64,000 nt of DNA from Campylobacter concisus. GTDB lineage: Bacteria; Campylobacterota; Campylobacteria; Campylobacterales; Campylobacteraceae. A program made the translations under genes and the position numbers. Below the pieces are notes generated by a model. That model saw nothing but the letters and a program-made list of their open reading frames with translations, ran no database searches and was not told the origin of the DNA. Positions 54,871-63,429 of this stretch are shown in pieces. The first letter of the stretch is position 1, and each line of letters opens with the position of its first letter. Where the stretch lies: contig NZ_PPAW01000018.1 in the NCBI RefSeq assembly GCF_002913225.1, forward strand, positions 1 to 64,000, in the 5' to 3' direction.

Positions 54871-56051
54871 TAAAGTCCTAATTCTACTGCTACTTCTTTT
54901 GTTGATTTTATCATATAAGAAAAATCATCATCACTCATCCAATGATGAAACGGAAAAGAAATCATGTTATCAAAAAAAGTATCAGAATTTGGGCAATTTG
55001 CATTACCAAATCCTAGCTTTTTATATAAAGGATAACGGTTTAGTGGACAGTATTGAACAACGCATTTTATGCCCTTTTCATATGCTAATCGTTCCATCAG
55101 TTGATCTCTCTTATTGGCTTTAATATATGCAACCAGCAAATGATAATTATGGCTCTCATTGTCTACTCTATGAAAAACAATACTTCTAAAATCCTTTAAA
55201 TTATCTATAAAATCTACAGCTCTTTTTCTCTTAAACTCATTCATCTGATCAAGCCTATCAAGCAGTTTTGTTCCCAATGCACATTCTACTTCACCTAAAC
55301 AGTAGTTGTTTGGCATCAAATCTATACCATTTAAATTTGGGATATCAACATTACCCATTGCTGGTTTCCAGTATTCTTTTCTTTCACCTTCAAAAGCGCA
55401 ATGTCCGTTATGCCTCAACATTGGAATTATATCGGCATATTTTTTATCCTTAACTGCTATAATCCCGCCTTCTCCAAGTGTTGTAATATTTTTATGTGAA
55501 TGAAATGAAAAAATACTAAAATCACCAAAAGTTCCAGCTTTTTTACCATGTATTTCAGTCCCCATTGCTTGAGCAACATCTTCAATTAATAAAATATTGT
55601 TTTCTTTTGCAAACTTGGCAATTTCTTCAATATCTGGGATCATAAAACCATAAAGATGAACGACAACTATTACTTTAGTATTTTTAGTAACACATTTTTT
55701 TATATTTTTTAAATTTACAACTCTAGTATCTAAGTCTATATCACACCAAACAACTTTTGCCCCTTTTTTAATAAAAGGATAAACGCTAGAAGTAAATGTA
55801 TGAGACGGAACAATAATTTCATCATTTTCTTTAAACAAACAAAGCTGAGCAGCCAGTTCAAGAGCTGCGGTAGCATTACAAACACTAAATGCAAAATCAT
55901 TTCCATTATACTCACAAAATGCTTTCTCGAATTTATCCCTATATATTCCTTGAGTAAGCGGATCCGCATCTTGCATAGTTTCCAAAACAACATTTAACTC
56001 TTCTTTAGTATACTTGTGGCCAGTCCCACTAAAATTTATTTTAAAATCCAT
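54870..56051 (-). CDS. DegT/DnrJ/EryC1/StrS aminotransferase (nonulosonate branch candidate)
   Basis: A 393-residue PLP aminotransferase: VCNATAALELAAQLC (phosphate site), LIEDVAQAMGTEI, and FSIFSFHSHKNITTLGEGGI, where the Lys binds PLP. In this branch it may act like PseC/LegC on a 4-keto sugar, or like KdnA on a terminal aldehyde produced by the KdnB-like dehydrogenase two genes upstream. It overlaps the fusion gene by 1 nt; a 74-nt gap separates it from the methyltransferase gene. Confidence 0.86.
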   Translation of the reverse strand: MDFKINFSGTGHKYTKEELNVVLETMQDADPLTQGIYRDKFEKAFCEYNGNDFAFSVCNATAALELAAQLCLFKENDEIIVPSHTFTSSVYPFIKKGAKVVWCDIDLDTRVVNLKNIKKCVTKNTKVIVVVHLYGFMIPDIEEIAKFAKENNILLIEDVAQAMGTEIHGKKAGTFGDFSIFSFHSHKNITTLGEGGIIAVKDKKYADIIPMLRHNGHCAFEGERKEYWKPAMGNVDIPNLNGIDLMPNNYCLGEVECALGTKLLDRLDQMNEFKRKRAVDFIDNLKDFRSIVFHRVDNESHNYHLLVAYIKANKRDQLMERLAYEKGIKCVVQYCPLNRYPLYKKLGFGNANCPNSDTFFDNMISFPFHHWMSDDDFSYMIKSTKEVAVELGL

Positions 56052-56125
56052 AATATTGTCTCAACTTTCTATATCGCATACTCTATATAAAAATATTTAT
56101 AGGAGTAAATATCATTAAAGCAAAA

Positions 56126-56761
56126 TCAAAAATATTGTTTTGACTTAGCAAAAACAATTACAGACTTTTGCACACTAAGGCTAACATGTTCTACAATTTC
56201 AAAATAATATCTTATACTATCCAACAATTCGGATTCGCTTTTGACAAATCCTATTGGATCATTTGGCAAATATAGACTTATCATAAAATACTCACTGACT
56301 TCAGATATCTCTTTTAGCAATTCTTTATAATTTGAAAAATAAGAAAAAGCCTCGCTTGAAAATACTAAGTCTAATTTACCCCCCCCCCTGCAAATGCCTC
56401 TTGTTAATATCAAATCAGAAAAAGCTCCTATATTATTTATGTCACGCACAACAAAATCGATATCGCTAAACCTTTCTTTTGCAACATCTATGGCAGTTTG
56501 AGATATATCTATGCCCAAGCAAGTATTGTTTTTTTTCTTTAAAATATGTGTTAGAGCCCCTTTACCACAGCCAATATCTACTATAGTATTAAAATTATAC
56601 TGATTTAAAATTTCTAAACATATCTTACGCTGTAATTGCCTACTATCATCTTGATGCCATGAATCAAATTTCTCAATAGACTCATGTGCATACATATTTT
56701 CAAAATCACCTATAAAAGTGCGCTTTTCTACATCAAAAACATACTTATGATACTTTGCCAT
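56126..56761 (-). CDS. Class I SAM methyltransferase with G10 tract (probably phase-variable)
   Basis: A 211-residue protein: TIVDIGCGKGALTHIL (SAM loop), CLGIDISQTAIDVA, and LDLVFSSEAFSYFS. Ten G (56379-56388) code for Arg-Gly-Gly-Gly near residue 124 and the frame is open. With 9 G the frame stops two codons later; with 11 G it stops at once. It starts on the stop of the Fe-dehydrogenase gene (TAATG). Sugar methylation is likely, substrate unknown. Confidence 0.84.
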   Translation of the reverse strand: MAKYHKYVFDVEKRTFIGDFENMYAHESIEKFDSWHQDDSRQLQRKICLEILNQYNFNTIVDIGCGKGALTHILKKKNNTCLGIDISQTAIDVAKERFSDIDFVVRDINNIGAFSDLILTRGICRGGGKLDLVFSSEAFSYFSNYKELLKEISEVSEYFMISLYLPNDPIGFVKSESELLDSIRYYFEIVEHVSLSVQKSVIVFAKSKQYF

Positions 56762-57837
56762 TACATTTTCCTAAATATTTCTTTTACTTTTTCAAAAGTC
56801 AAAATATTTTTAAATCGATCCCCTAAGGCATTATTTAATGGCTTTTCATGAATTATAGTTGATACATAAAGCTTTTTGTATATATCTTCAGAAACACTAC
56901 TGGCAATTCCTCTAGGAATACTAACATTTTGTTTTTTTGCCATCGTCCAAAATTCTTCCAGTTCATTTGGATAAAATTCATCCATTGCAGTCATTGCAAT
57001 ACAGTTTCCAATGCAATGATGTGTATCAAAAACAACACTAAGACCAGCAGAAAATGGATGAACTAATCCTACATAACTATTTGCTATCGCACATCCACCA
57101 AGGTATGAAGCAACCATTAATTTTTCCCTATTTTCATCACTCATCATATCTTTACTTAAAAATATTTCTCTACATAAATTTATGGCTTGATGAGAAAAGG
57201 CATCACCTATTGCATTACGATAACTACCATTTAGTGATTCAATACAGTGCAAATAAGTATCCATTCCAGTATAAAAATACTGATCTCTTGGTACACTTTT
57301 TGTTAAATTAGGATCTAAAATAAGTTGATCATATATGGTAAAATCGCTATTCATTCCAAGTTTTAAACCATTTTCAGGATTTGTCATAACACAAGTTCTA
57401 CTAGCTTCAGCCCCAGTGCCAGAAATTGTTGGTATACCTATCTTATAAATAGCTTGATTTTTTACTAAATCCCATCCCTGGTAGTCCTCGGCATTTCCTG
57501 GATTTTTTAATAAATTTGCTATTGCTTTTCCAGTATCTAGAGTACAACCACCACCCAATGATACAATTGCTTTTGGATTTATTTTATTTTTTACAAGCAA
57601 ATTATCTCTTAAAAGATTAATACCTTTAGTTTTAGGTTCATCCTTTGTCTGAACAAAGAAAATTTCATCTTTATTTGCTATAGGCAAATTTTCTAAAATT
57701 TGATTGCCTTTAAAATATTCATCAATAAAATACACAACATAATTATCACCTTCGGCTCTAGTATCTAAAATTGATTTCAAATTAGAAATAGATCCTTTGC
57801 CAAATATATATCTTAAAACATTTTTTGAATTATTCAT
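56761..57837 (-). CDS. Iron-containing alcohol dehydrogenase, KdnB-like
   Basis: A 358-residue group III alcohol dehydrogenase. SLGGGCTLDTGKAIANLL binds NAD; PTISGTGAEASRTCVMT and DQLILDPNLTKSVPRDQ follow; metal His residues lie in GLVHPFSAGLSVVFDTHHCI. From memory it resembles KdnB, which oxidises C8 of Kdo before KdnA aminates it, through EDYQGWDL, GMNSDFTIYDQLILDP and FYTGMDTYLHCIESL. First gene of the cluster, only 5 nt after argS, so it shares its transcript. Confidence 0.83.
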   Translation of the reverse strand: MNNSKNVLRYIFGKGSISNLKSILDTRAEGDNYVVYFIDEYFKGNQILENLPIANKDEIFFVQTKDEPKTKGINLLRDNLLVKNKINPKAIVSLGGGCTLDTGKAIANLLKNPGNAEDYQGWDLVKNQAIYKIGIPTISGTGAEASRTCVMTNPENGLKLGMNSDFTIYDQLILDPNLTKSVPRDQYFYTGMDTYLHCIESLNGSYRNAIGDAFSHQAINLCREIFLSKDMMSDENREKLMVASYLGGCAIANSYVGLVHPFSAGLSVVFDTHHCIGNCIAMTAMDEFYPNELEEFWTMAKKQNVSIPRGIASSVSEDIYKKLYVSTIIHEKPLNNALGDRFKNILTFEKVKEIFRKM

Positions 57838-57842
57838 GCTGA

Positions 57843-59426
57843 TTACATCCTATCTTTAGCTGTGATTCCCATTATATTAAATGCTGTTTTTATAGAGACA
57901 GCGACGACTGCAAAGACTTTTAGCAAGTTATCTTCATTTTCATTTCCAACCACGCGGTTTTCATTATAAAATTTATGAAAGCTAGCAGCCAGCGACTTTA
58001 GATAGTCTGGTATTTTTTGAAGCTGCCTTGAAGCAAAAGCATCCTCTAAAATTTCAGGCAATATAAGCGCTTCGAAAAGTAAATTTTTAGCATTTTCATC
58101 TAGGCATTCAAAGTCCGCATTTATCACATCACTAACGTTTTTTTCAGCCTTTGCAAAGATCTGATTTATCCTAGCGTGAGCATAGTTTATATAAAAAATA
58201 GGGTTTGAACTATCCTCTTTTTTAAGCTCATCTATGTCAAATTCTAAACTACTTGTGTTTGCCTTGCTTATAAAGATAAATCTAAGCGCCTCAGCACCGA
58301 TCTCGCTTGCGATATCACTCATAAGCACGGCATTGCCAGCACGCTTACTCATTTTGTATGGCTTACCCTCTTTTAGCAGGCTAACCATCTGCATAAGTAT
58401 CACTTCAAGCTTGTTTTCGTCGTACCCAAGGAAATTTATCGCAGCCTTTAGCCTTGCGATATATCCGTGGTGATCCGCACCCCAAATGTTTATATAGTGG
58501 TCAAAATTTTTCTCAAATTTAGCGTTATGATAGATGATATCGCCAGCTAAATATGTCGGTCTGCCGTCATTTCTAACCACAACCCTATCGTTATCGTCGC
58601 CAAGCGTGGTAGAAGCGATATAGATGGCACCCTCTTTTTCATACATTTGATTTGAGAGTTTTAGCTTTTCTATAGTTGGCACAAGATGGCCATAAAGGGC
58701 CTTTTCGCTAGCCCAGCTCTCTATAAATATCCCGACATCAGCCAAGTCTTTTTTGATGATCTCAAGCACGATATCCTTGCCAAACTCGGCAAGCTCAAGG
58801 TTTCTGCTCTCGTCATAAAAAATTTCCTTGCCAAATTTCTCATTTGCAAGCTTAGCAATATCTAAAATATAATCCCCACGGTAGTATTTCTCTGGATAGA
58901 CGACACTTTCGTTAAAAAGCTGCTCTTTGGCCGCGAGAGATATCGAAGTGCCAAGCAGATCTATTTGATTGCCCGCATCGTTTATGTAGTATTCTGTTGA
59001 GATGGCGTAGCCAAGTCTTTTGCCAAGTCTAGCTAAAGTATCGCCATAAACTGCGCCTCTAACGTGCCCGATGTGAAGCGGTCCAGTTGGATTTGCGCTG
59101 ATGTATTCTATTAAATAGCTATCTTTTTTTACATCTTCTTTTGTAAAATTTTCACTATCTAGCAAAATTTGCTTTGAAATTTCATCTAAAAATTCACTCT
59201 TAAGCTTGAAATTTAAGTAGCCATTTACCGCACTAGCTTCAACTATCTTGCTGTCACTAAATTTATCAGCAAACTCGCTAGCTATCATAGCCGGCGACTT
59301 TCTTAGCTCCTTTGCAAGGCTAAAAAGCGGCGTCGCATAGTGGGCTAAATTTTTATCCTTTGGCTTCTCAAGCACAAATTCACGCTCTAAAACCTTTGAA
59401 ATTTCAGCTTTTATTTTATTTTTCAA
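57843..59426 (-). CDS. argS: Arginyl-tRNA synthetase
   Basis: A 527-residue class I synthetase. SANPTGPLHIGHVRGAVYGD carries the HIGH motif; KPYKMSKRAGNAVLM the KMSKS-type loop; the C-terminal anticodon domain includes FISKANTSSLEFDIDEL and AHARINQIF. Length is usual for epsilonproteobacteria. Nine nt after tatA. The accessory glycan cluster begins 5 nt after its stop. Confidence 0.95.
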   Translation of the reverse strand: MKNKIKAEISKVLEREFVLEKPKDKNLAHYATPLFSLAKELRKSPAMIASEFADKFSDSKIVEASAVNGYLNFKLKSEFLDEISKQILLDSENFTKEDVKKDSYLIEYISANPTGPLHIGHVRGAVYGDTLARLGKRLGYAISTEYYINDAGNQIDLLGTSISLAAKEQLFNESVVYPEKYYRGDYILDIAKLANEKFGKEIFYDESRNLELAEFGKDIVLEIIKKDLADVGIFIESWASEKALYGHLVPTIEKLKLSNQMYEKEGAIYIASTTLGDDNDRVVVRNDGRPTYLAGDIIYHNAKFEKNFDHYINIWGADHHGYIARLKAAINFLGYDENKLEVILMQMVSLLKEGKPYKMSKRAGNAVLMSDIASEIGAEALRFIFISKANTSSLEFDIDELKKEDSSNPIFYINYAHARINQIFAKAEKNVSDVINADFECLDENAKNLLFEALILPEILEDAFASRQLQKIPDYLKSLAASFHKFYNENRVVGNENEDNLLKVFAVVAVSIKTAFNIMGITAKDRM

Positions 59427-59435
59427 CTCTAAAAC

Positions 59436-59657
59436 CTATGCGTTTTTAGTTGTTTCTTCTATCTTTTGACTAGTAGCACTATCTTCTTTATGCTCGACTT
59501 TTTCGCTCTTTTCAGAGGTTGTGTCTTCCATCTCGGCTTTAAAAGTCTTTATGCCCTTACCTAGTCCTTTTGCAAGCTCTGGGATCTTCTTTGCTCCAAA
59601 AAGTAATACAATGATCGCTAAAACGATCAACCAGTGGCCAATACTAAAAGAACCCAT
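59436..59657 (-). CDS. tatA: Sec-independent protein translocase subunit TatA
   Basis: A 73-residue protein: one N-terminal membrane helix ([20 protein letters not shown]), the FGxKK hinge, an amphipathic helix ([16 protein letters not shown]), and a charged Glu/Lys tail. It forms the pore ring of the Tat system for folded redox proteins such as formate dehydrogenase. Conserved order argS-tatA-gmk. Confidence 0.94.
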   Translation of the reverse strand: MGSFSIGHWLIVLAIIVLLFGAKKIPELAKGLGKGIKTFKAEMEDTTSEKSEKVEHKEDSATSQKIEETTKNA

Positions 59658-59708
59658 CTTTTCTCCTTATCAAATTTTCTCAAAATATTATCATAAATTC
59701 CTGAATTT

Positions 59709-60320
59709 CTAACAATCTATCCACTCGTCGATGACGTTTCTTAAGTTAATCTTAGCACTTTTTAACCTCATCGCCCGAAGGATTGATTTTAGCCCTTTAT
59801 AGCTCTTTTCTATATCATCATTTACTAAAAAATAATCATACTCTAAAATATGCTCCATCTCGCCAACTGCGTTCATTAAGCGATTTTCTATCGTCTCGTC
59901 ACTATCTGTTCCGCGGTTTTTCAAGCGCCTTTTTAGCTCTTTTTTATTCGCAGTTGTTATAAAAACTGAAGTGATGTAGCTTTTAAATTTCTCAAGTGCG
60001 ATGTGAAAGCCCTGCACATCGATGTCAAATATCACTATTTTTCCAGCTTCAAGTGCTGCTAAAACTGGCTTTAAGCTCGTACCATAGTAGTTTTTATGCA
60101 CCTGTGCCCACTCTAAAAACTCGCCCTTTTCTATGCCGCTTTTAAATTCATCTTCTTTTATAAAATAATAATCCACCCCATCAACTTCGCCTTCTCTTTT
60201 GGCTCTTGTCGTGCTTGATATAGAAAAATATAGGTCTTTCTCTTCCTTTAAAAGACGGCCCAAAAGCGTGCTTTTGCCGCTTCCACTAGGCCCTGAAACT
60301 ACTAAAATTTGTCCTTGCAA
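59709..60320 (-). CDS. gmk: Guanylate kinase
   Basis: A 203-residue P-loop kinase: VVSGPSGSGKSTLLGRLL, STTRAKREGEVDGVDYYFI (GMP site), and FDIDVQGFHIALE. It converts GMP to GDP. The TTG start at 60320 follows the acidic-protein stop directly, with GAGGA 7 nt upstream. Confidence 0.95.
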   Translation of the reverse strand: MQGQILVVSGPSGSGKSTLLGRLLKEEKDLYFSISSTTRAKREGEVDGVDYYFIKEDEFKSGIEKGEFLEWAQVHKNYYGTSLKPVLAALEAGKIVIFDIDVQGFHIALEKFKSYITSVFITTANKKELKRRLKNRGTDSDETIENRLMNAVGEMEHILEYDYFLVNDDIEKSYKGLKSILRAMRLKSAKINLRNVIDEWIDC

Positions 60321-61880
60321 CTACTTTTCCTCGAAACTTATATTTATCTTGATGTTCATATCTTTTAGCACATCTCTTAGCGAGCTCTCATTTAGCGACT
60401 CGTGGACGTGTTTTGTGATCTTTTTAGTTAGCTCTTCTTTATAGTCTTCTTTTGCATTATTTTTTGAGCTTGTTTGAGGTATATCTTTTAGTCCAAATGC
60501 CGCTAACATCGTGTTTTCATCTATATCATCTATCGATGCCACGTCAAAATTTAACTCACTTGATGCCGCGTCTTTGCTCTCTTCTTGTGCGTTTTCTTCT
60601 TGAGCATTTTCTTCTTCAAAGGTTTCATCTACTAGACCTAGATCCTCTTTGGCTTCTGGCTCACTCACATCTTCTAGCTCTTCTACTGACATCTCATTAG
60701 AAGCATTTTCACTCTGACTAGACTCTAAATTTTCTAGCTCCTCGCTTGAAATTTCATCCAAAGCCTCTTCTTCTATATCTTCTTCTGCTTTTTCATCATC
60801 TACTTGAATTTGCTCTTCATCAGCCTCAGAGATCTCATCTAAATTCTCATCATCTTTAGGCTCATATTCTAAATTTGCCTCATTTTCAAGGCTATCTTCA
60901 TCATCAAATTTAGCTAGATCATCTATATTTAGCTCTTCTTGCTCCAAATTTTGAACATCTAGCTCAGTATCGTTTAAATTTTTATTTTCCTCGTCAGACT
61001 CTTCACTATTTAGCTCTTCATCAAGCGAATCAATCTCACTAAGCTCAAATTTACTCTGATCTATCTCGTCAAGCTCGCTACCAGTGTTCTCTTCATCAAC
61101 CAAGCCTGCAACGTCATTTTGACTAATAATATCATCTAAATTTTTATTTAGCTCTTCATCTGCTTCAGACTCTTCTGGCATATTTTCTATCTCATCAACA
61201 AGCGCGCTAAGCTCTGCTAGATCGCCATCTTTGCTCTCTTCGCTCTCATTTGCATCACTTATCGCTTCGCTAGTCTCTTCATCCACGCTCTCATCAGCAA
61301 GGTCTTCGCTAGCAAGCTCTTGCAGGTCCTCAAGCTCTTCTAAAGACTCCACATCGCTAGCTTCATCTTCCTCTTGCAAGTCACTCTCGTTAATCTCCTC
61401 ACTTGGGCTGTCTATGCCACTTTCTAAAAGCTCTTTATCAAGATCTGCGAAATTTTCTAAATTTGTATCGATATCAGGCAGCTTAAACCCTGACATCTCG
61501 TCAAAATTTATAGCCTCGTCGCTAAAATCACCAAAGTCGCTTTCGCCCTGCTCACTAGCATTTTGCTCGGTAGCTGGCTCATCTTTTGGGATATTTTGCT
61601 CAAAAACACTTATAAATTCAGTCGGTAAAAATGGTTTTTCAAGCATCAAAGTAGCAAATTCTGGTTTGCTCTCGCCACGACTTGCTAGATACATCACCTT
61701 TTTATCTGTAGCTAGCTCGCTACTATCCACGTCACTGTCGATTATGATAAAGTCAAACTGAGCATCGTCAAATCCATTTAGATCCTCAAATTCGCTATAT
61801 TCTGTGCCGATTTTATTCAGACTTAAAGTTATCAGACGTGAAACTGCTGGATTTTTATTTATAAGAGCAACTTTCATCAT
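60321..61880 (-). CDS. Highly acidic protein with N-terminal pseudo-receiver domain
   Basis: A 519-residue protein. Residues 1-100 look like a CheY-type receiver: VALINKNPAVSRLITLSL, a phospho-Asp-like FIIIDSD, and LEKPFLPTEFI with the Lys-Pro-Phe of receivers. The acidic pair after strand 1 is replaced by NKN, so phosphorylation is doubtful. Residues 110-450 are almost only Glu, Asp, Ser, Ala and Leu, rich in LEELEDLQEL-type heptads. The last 50 residues (DYKEELTKKITKHVHESLNE and on) are basic and helical. C. jejuni has a similar acidic gene between gmk and fliR. A flagellar or polar role is only suggested by position. Two ATGs (61880, 61877) are possible. Confidence 0.8.
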   Translation of the reverse strand: MMKVALINKNPAVSRLITLSLNKIGTEYSEFEDLNGFDDAQFDFIIIDSDVDSSELATDKKVMYLASRGESKPEFATLMLEKPFLPTEFISVFEQNIPKDEPATEQNASEQGESDFGDFSDEAINFDEMSGFKLPDIDTNLENFADLDKELLESGIDSPSEEINESDLQEEDEASDVESLEELEDLQELASEDLADESVDEETSEAISDANESEESKDGDLAELSALVDEIENMPEESEADEELNKNLDDIISQNDVAGLVDEENTGSELDEIDQSKFELSEIDSLDEELNSEESDEENKNLNDTELDVQNLEQEELNIDDLAKFDDEDSLENEANLEYEPKDDENLDEISEADEEQIQVDDEKAEEDIEEEALDEISSEELENLESSQSENASNEMSVEELEDVSEPEAKEDLGLVDETFEEENAQEENAQEESKDAASSELNFDVASIDDIDENTMLAAFGLKDIPQTSSKNNAKEDYKEELTKKITKHVHESLNESSLRDVLKDMNIKINISFEEK

Positions 61881-61933
61881 CCCTCCTTGTAATAGTAAAA
61901 GCCTATTCTATGATAAATTTCATTGCTATTTTC

Positions 61934-62695
61934 TTAAAAAAACAGAGCTGGCAGATCATTTATCACTTTTAAAAGTAGGTCGCTCATTATCTTCATAATG
62001 CCTGCTAAAATGGCTATCAAAACAGAAAATCCGATCGTCACTTTGATAGGATAGCCGATGACTAGTAGGTTAAACTGCGGCATCGTCTTCATGAGCATGC
62101 CAAAAATGGAGTCTGAGAGCAAAGAGAGGGCGATGATCGGAAATGACATGATAAAGCCAAACATAAACAAATTTGTAAATAAATTTATCGCATAGCTCAT
62201 GATGCCAGGGCGCGGATAAAAGTCTCCAAGAGGCACCACTGCAAGAGAGCTAGCGTAAAACTGAAGGAGTAAATGATGACCGTCAAACGCCAAAAATGTT
62301 AGCAGTGCGATGAAATTTATAACGTTTGCTATGACTGGAGAGTTTGTGCCAGTTTGTGGGTCAAGCACCGACGCCATCGAAAAGCCCATGACCATGGAAA
62401 TTTGCTCGCCTGCCATTTGAAGCGTGGCAAAGATGATGGTTAGCATAAGTCCTGCACTAAGACCCAGCATGACCTCGCCAAGTATCTCACCGACTAGGAA
62501 ATTTATAGAGTTTTCATGAGCTTTTGAGAGAGGAAAAAGCACGACACAAAGAACAAAAACTAAAAGCGTTTTTACGCTAAGAGGAATTTGATTGTGCGAA
62601 TAAAATGGGAAAAAAACGATGAGACCACTTAGGCGTGCAAATAAAAGCATAAAAACTATGGTCTTATCAGCTCCAAAAAATTCTACTAGTTCCAT
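61934..62695 (-). CDS. fliR: Flagellar export apparatus protein FliR
   Basis: A 253-residue membrane protein with about six hydrophobic segments: VFMLLFARLSGLIVFFPFYS, VGEILGEVMLGLSAGLMLTI, the conserved GFSMASVLDPQTGTNSPVI, and LPLGDFYPRPG-like middle loop. It forms part of the flagellar type III export gate with FliP and FliQ. AAAGAG before the ATG. It lies 53 nt after the acidic-protein promoter region boundary on the same strand. Confidence 0.92.
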   Translation of the reverse strand: MELVEFFGADKTIVFMLLFARLSGLIVFFPFYSHNQIPLSVKTLLVFVLCVVLFPLSKAHENSINFLVGEILGEVMLGLSAGLMLTIIFATLQMAGEQISMVMGFSMASVLDPQTGTNSPVIANVINFIALLTFLAFDGHHLLLQFYASSLAVVPLGDFYPRPGIMSYAINLFTNLFMFGFIMSFPIIALSLLSDSIFGMLMKTMPQFNLLVIGYPIKVTIGFSVLIAILAGIMKIMSDLLLKVINDLPALFF

Positions 62696-62784
62696 TTTGC
62701 TCTTTTAAATTTTTTGTTAATTTTACAAAATTTTACTTTGTTTTTAAATTTATGTGGTCGTTTTTAGAAATTTGAAGCTAAATT

Positions 62785-63429
62785 TTAAGAAATTTGCACA
62801 AGCTCTTTGTTCTCAAGCTTGTATGAGTTATCGCATTTCGCGGCTAGGTCGTTGTCGTGAGTGACTAGAACAAGGGCAGCGTTATTTTCATTTATGTAGT
62901 CAAATAAAACTTGCATCACTTCATTTGCCGTTTGCTTATCAAGGTTGCCCGTTGGCTCGTCTGCAAAGATGATCTTTGGCTTTTTAGTAAGCACTCTAGC
63001 TATGCTGACACGCTGCTGCTGACCTCCACTTAGCTCGCCAACTTTTTGATTTATCACACTTGAAATTTTAAGCGCTTCAAGATCATTTTTTTCTATATTT
63101 TCGCCAGATAAGATGCTTGCAAGCTCGATATTTTCATAAGCGCTAAAACCTTTAAAAAGATAGTGCGACTGAAAAATAATGCCAAAATGAAGCCTTCTAA
63201 TAGCCAAAAGCTCGTTTTGAGAAAGCTCATAGATCGATCTATCTTGATAGATGACCTCACCAAAATTTGGTTTTAAGAGTGTTGAAAGTATGTGTAAAAG
63301 CGTTGATTTGCCACAACCGCTAACGCCGGTTATCGCGATGCTTTGTTTTTGATTGAGAGTTAAATTTATATTGTTAAAGAGCGTATAATCATACGCAAAG
63401 CCTAGATTAGACGCTCTTAAAATTTCCAT
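62785..63429 (-). CDS. LolD/FtsE-type ABC transporter ATP-binding protein
   Basis: A 214-residue ATPase: Walker A ITGVSGCGKSTLLH, Q-loop IIFQSHYLFKGF, signature VGELSGGQQQRVSIARVL, Walker B IIFADEPTGNLD, and switch VTHDNDLA. This is the MacB/LolD subgroup, which works with FtsX-like permeases; no permease gene is adjacent, so the partner is elsewhere. Lipoprotein release (LolD) is plausible. Its ATG overlaps the tsf stop by 1 nt (TAATG). Confidence 0.85.
   Translation of the reverse strand: MEILRASNLGFAYDYTLFNNINLTLNQKQSIAITGVSGCGKSTLLHILSTLLKPNFGEVIYQDRSIYELSQNELLAIRRLHFGIIFQSHYLFKGFSAYENIELASILSGENIEKNDLEALKISSVINQKVGELSGGQQQRVSIARVLTKKPKIIFADEPTGNLDKQTANEVMQVLFDYINENNAALVLVTHDNDLAAKCDNSYKLENKELVQIS

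Noticed and set aside
61231-61761. 176-codon Ser/Leu-rich plus-strand frame
   Set aside because: It is the antisense of the Glu/Asp-rich protein, whose codons read as Ser, Leu and Phe on the other strand.
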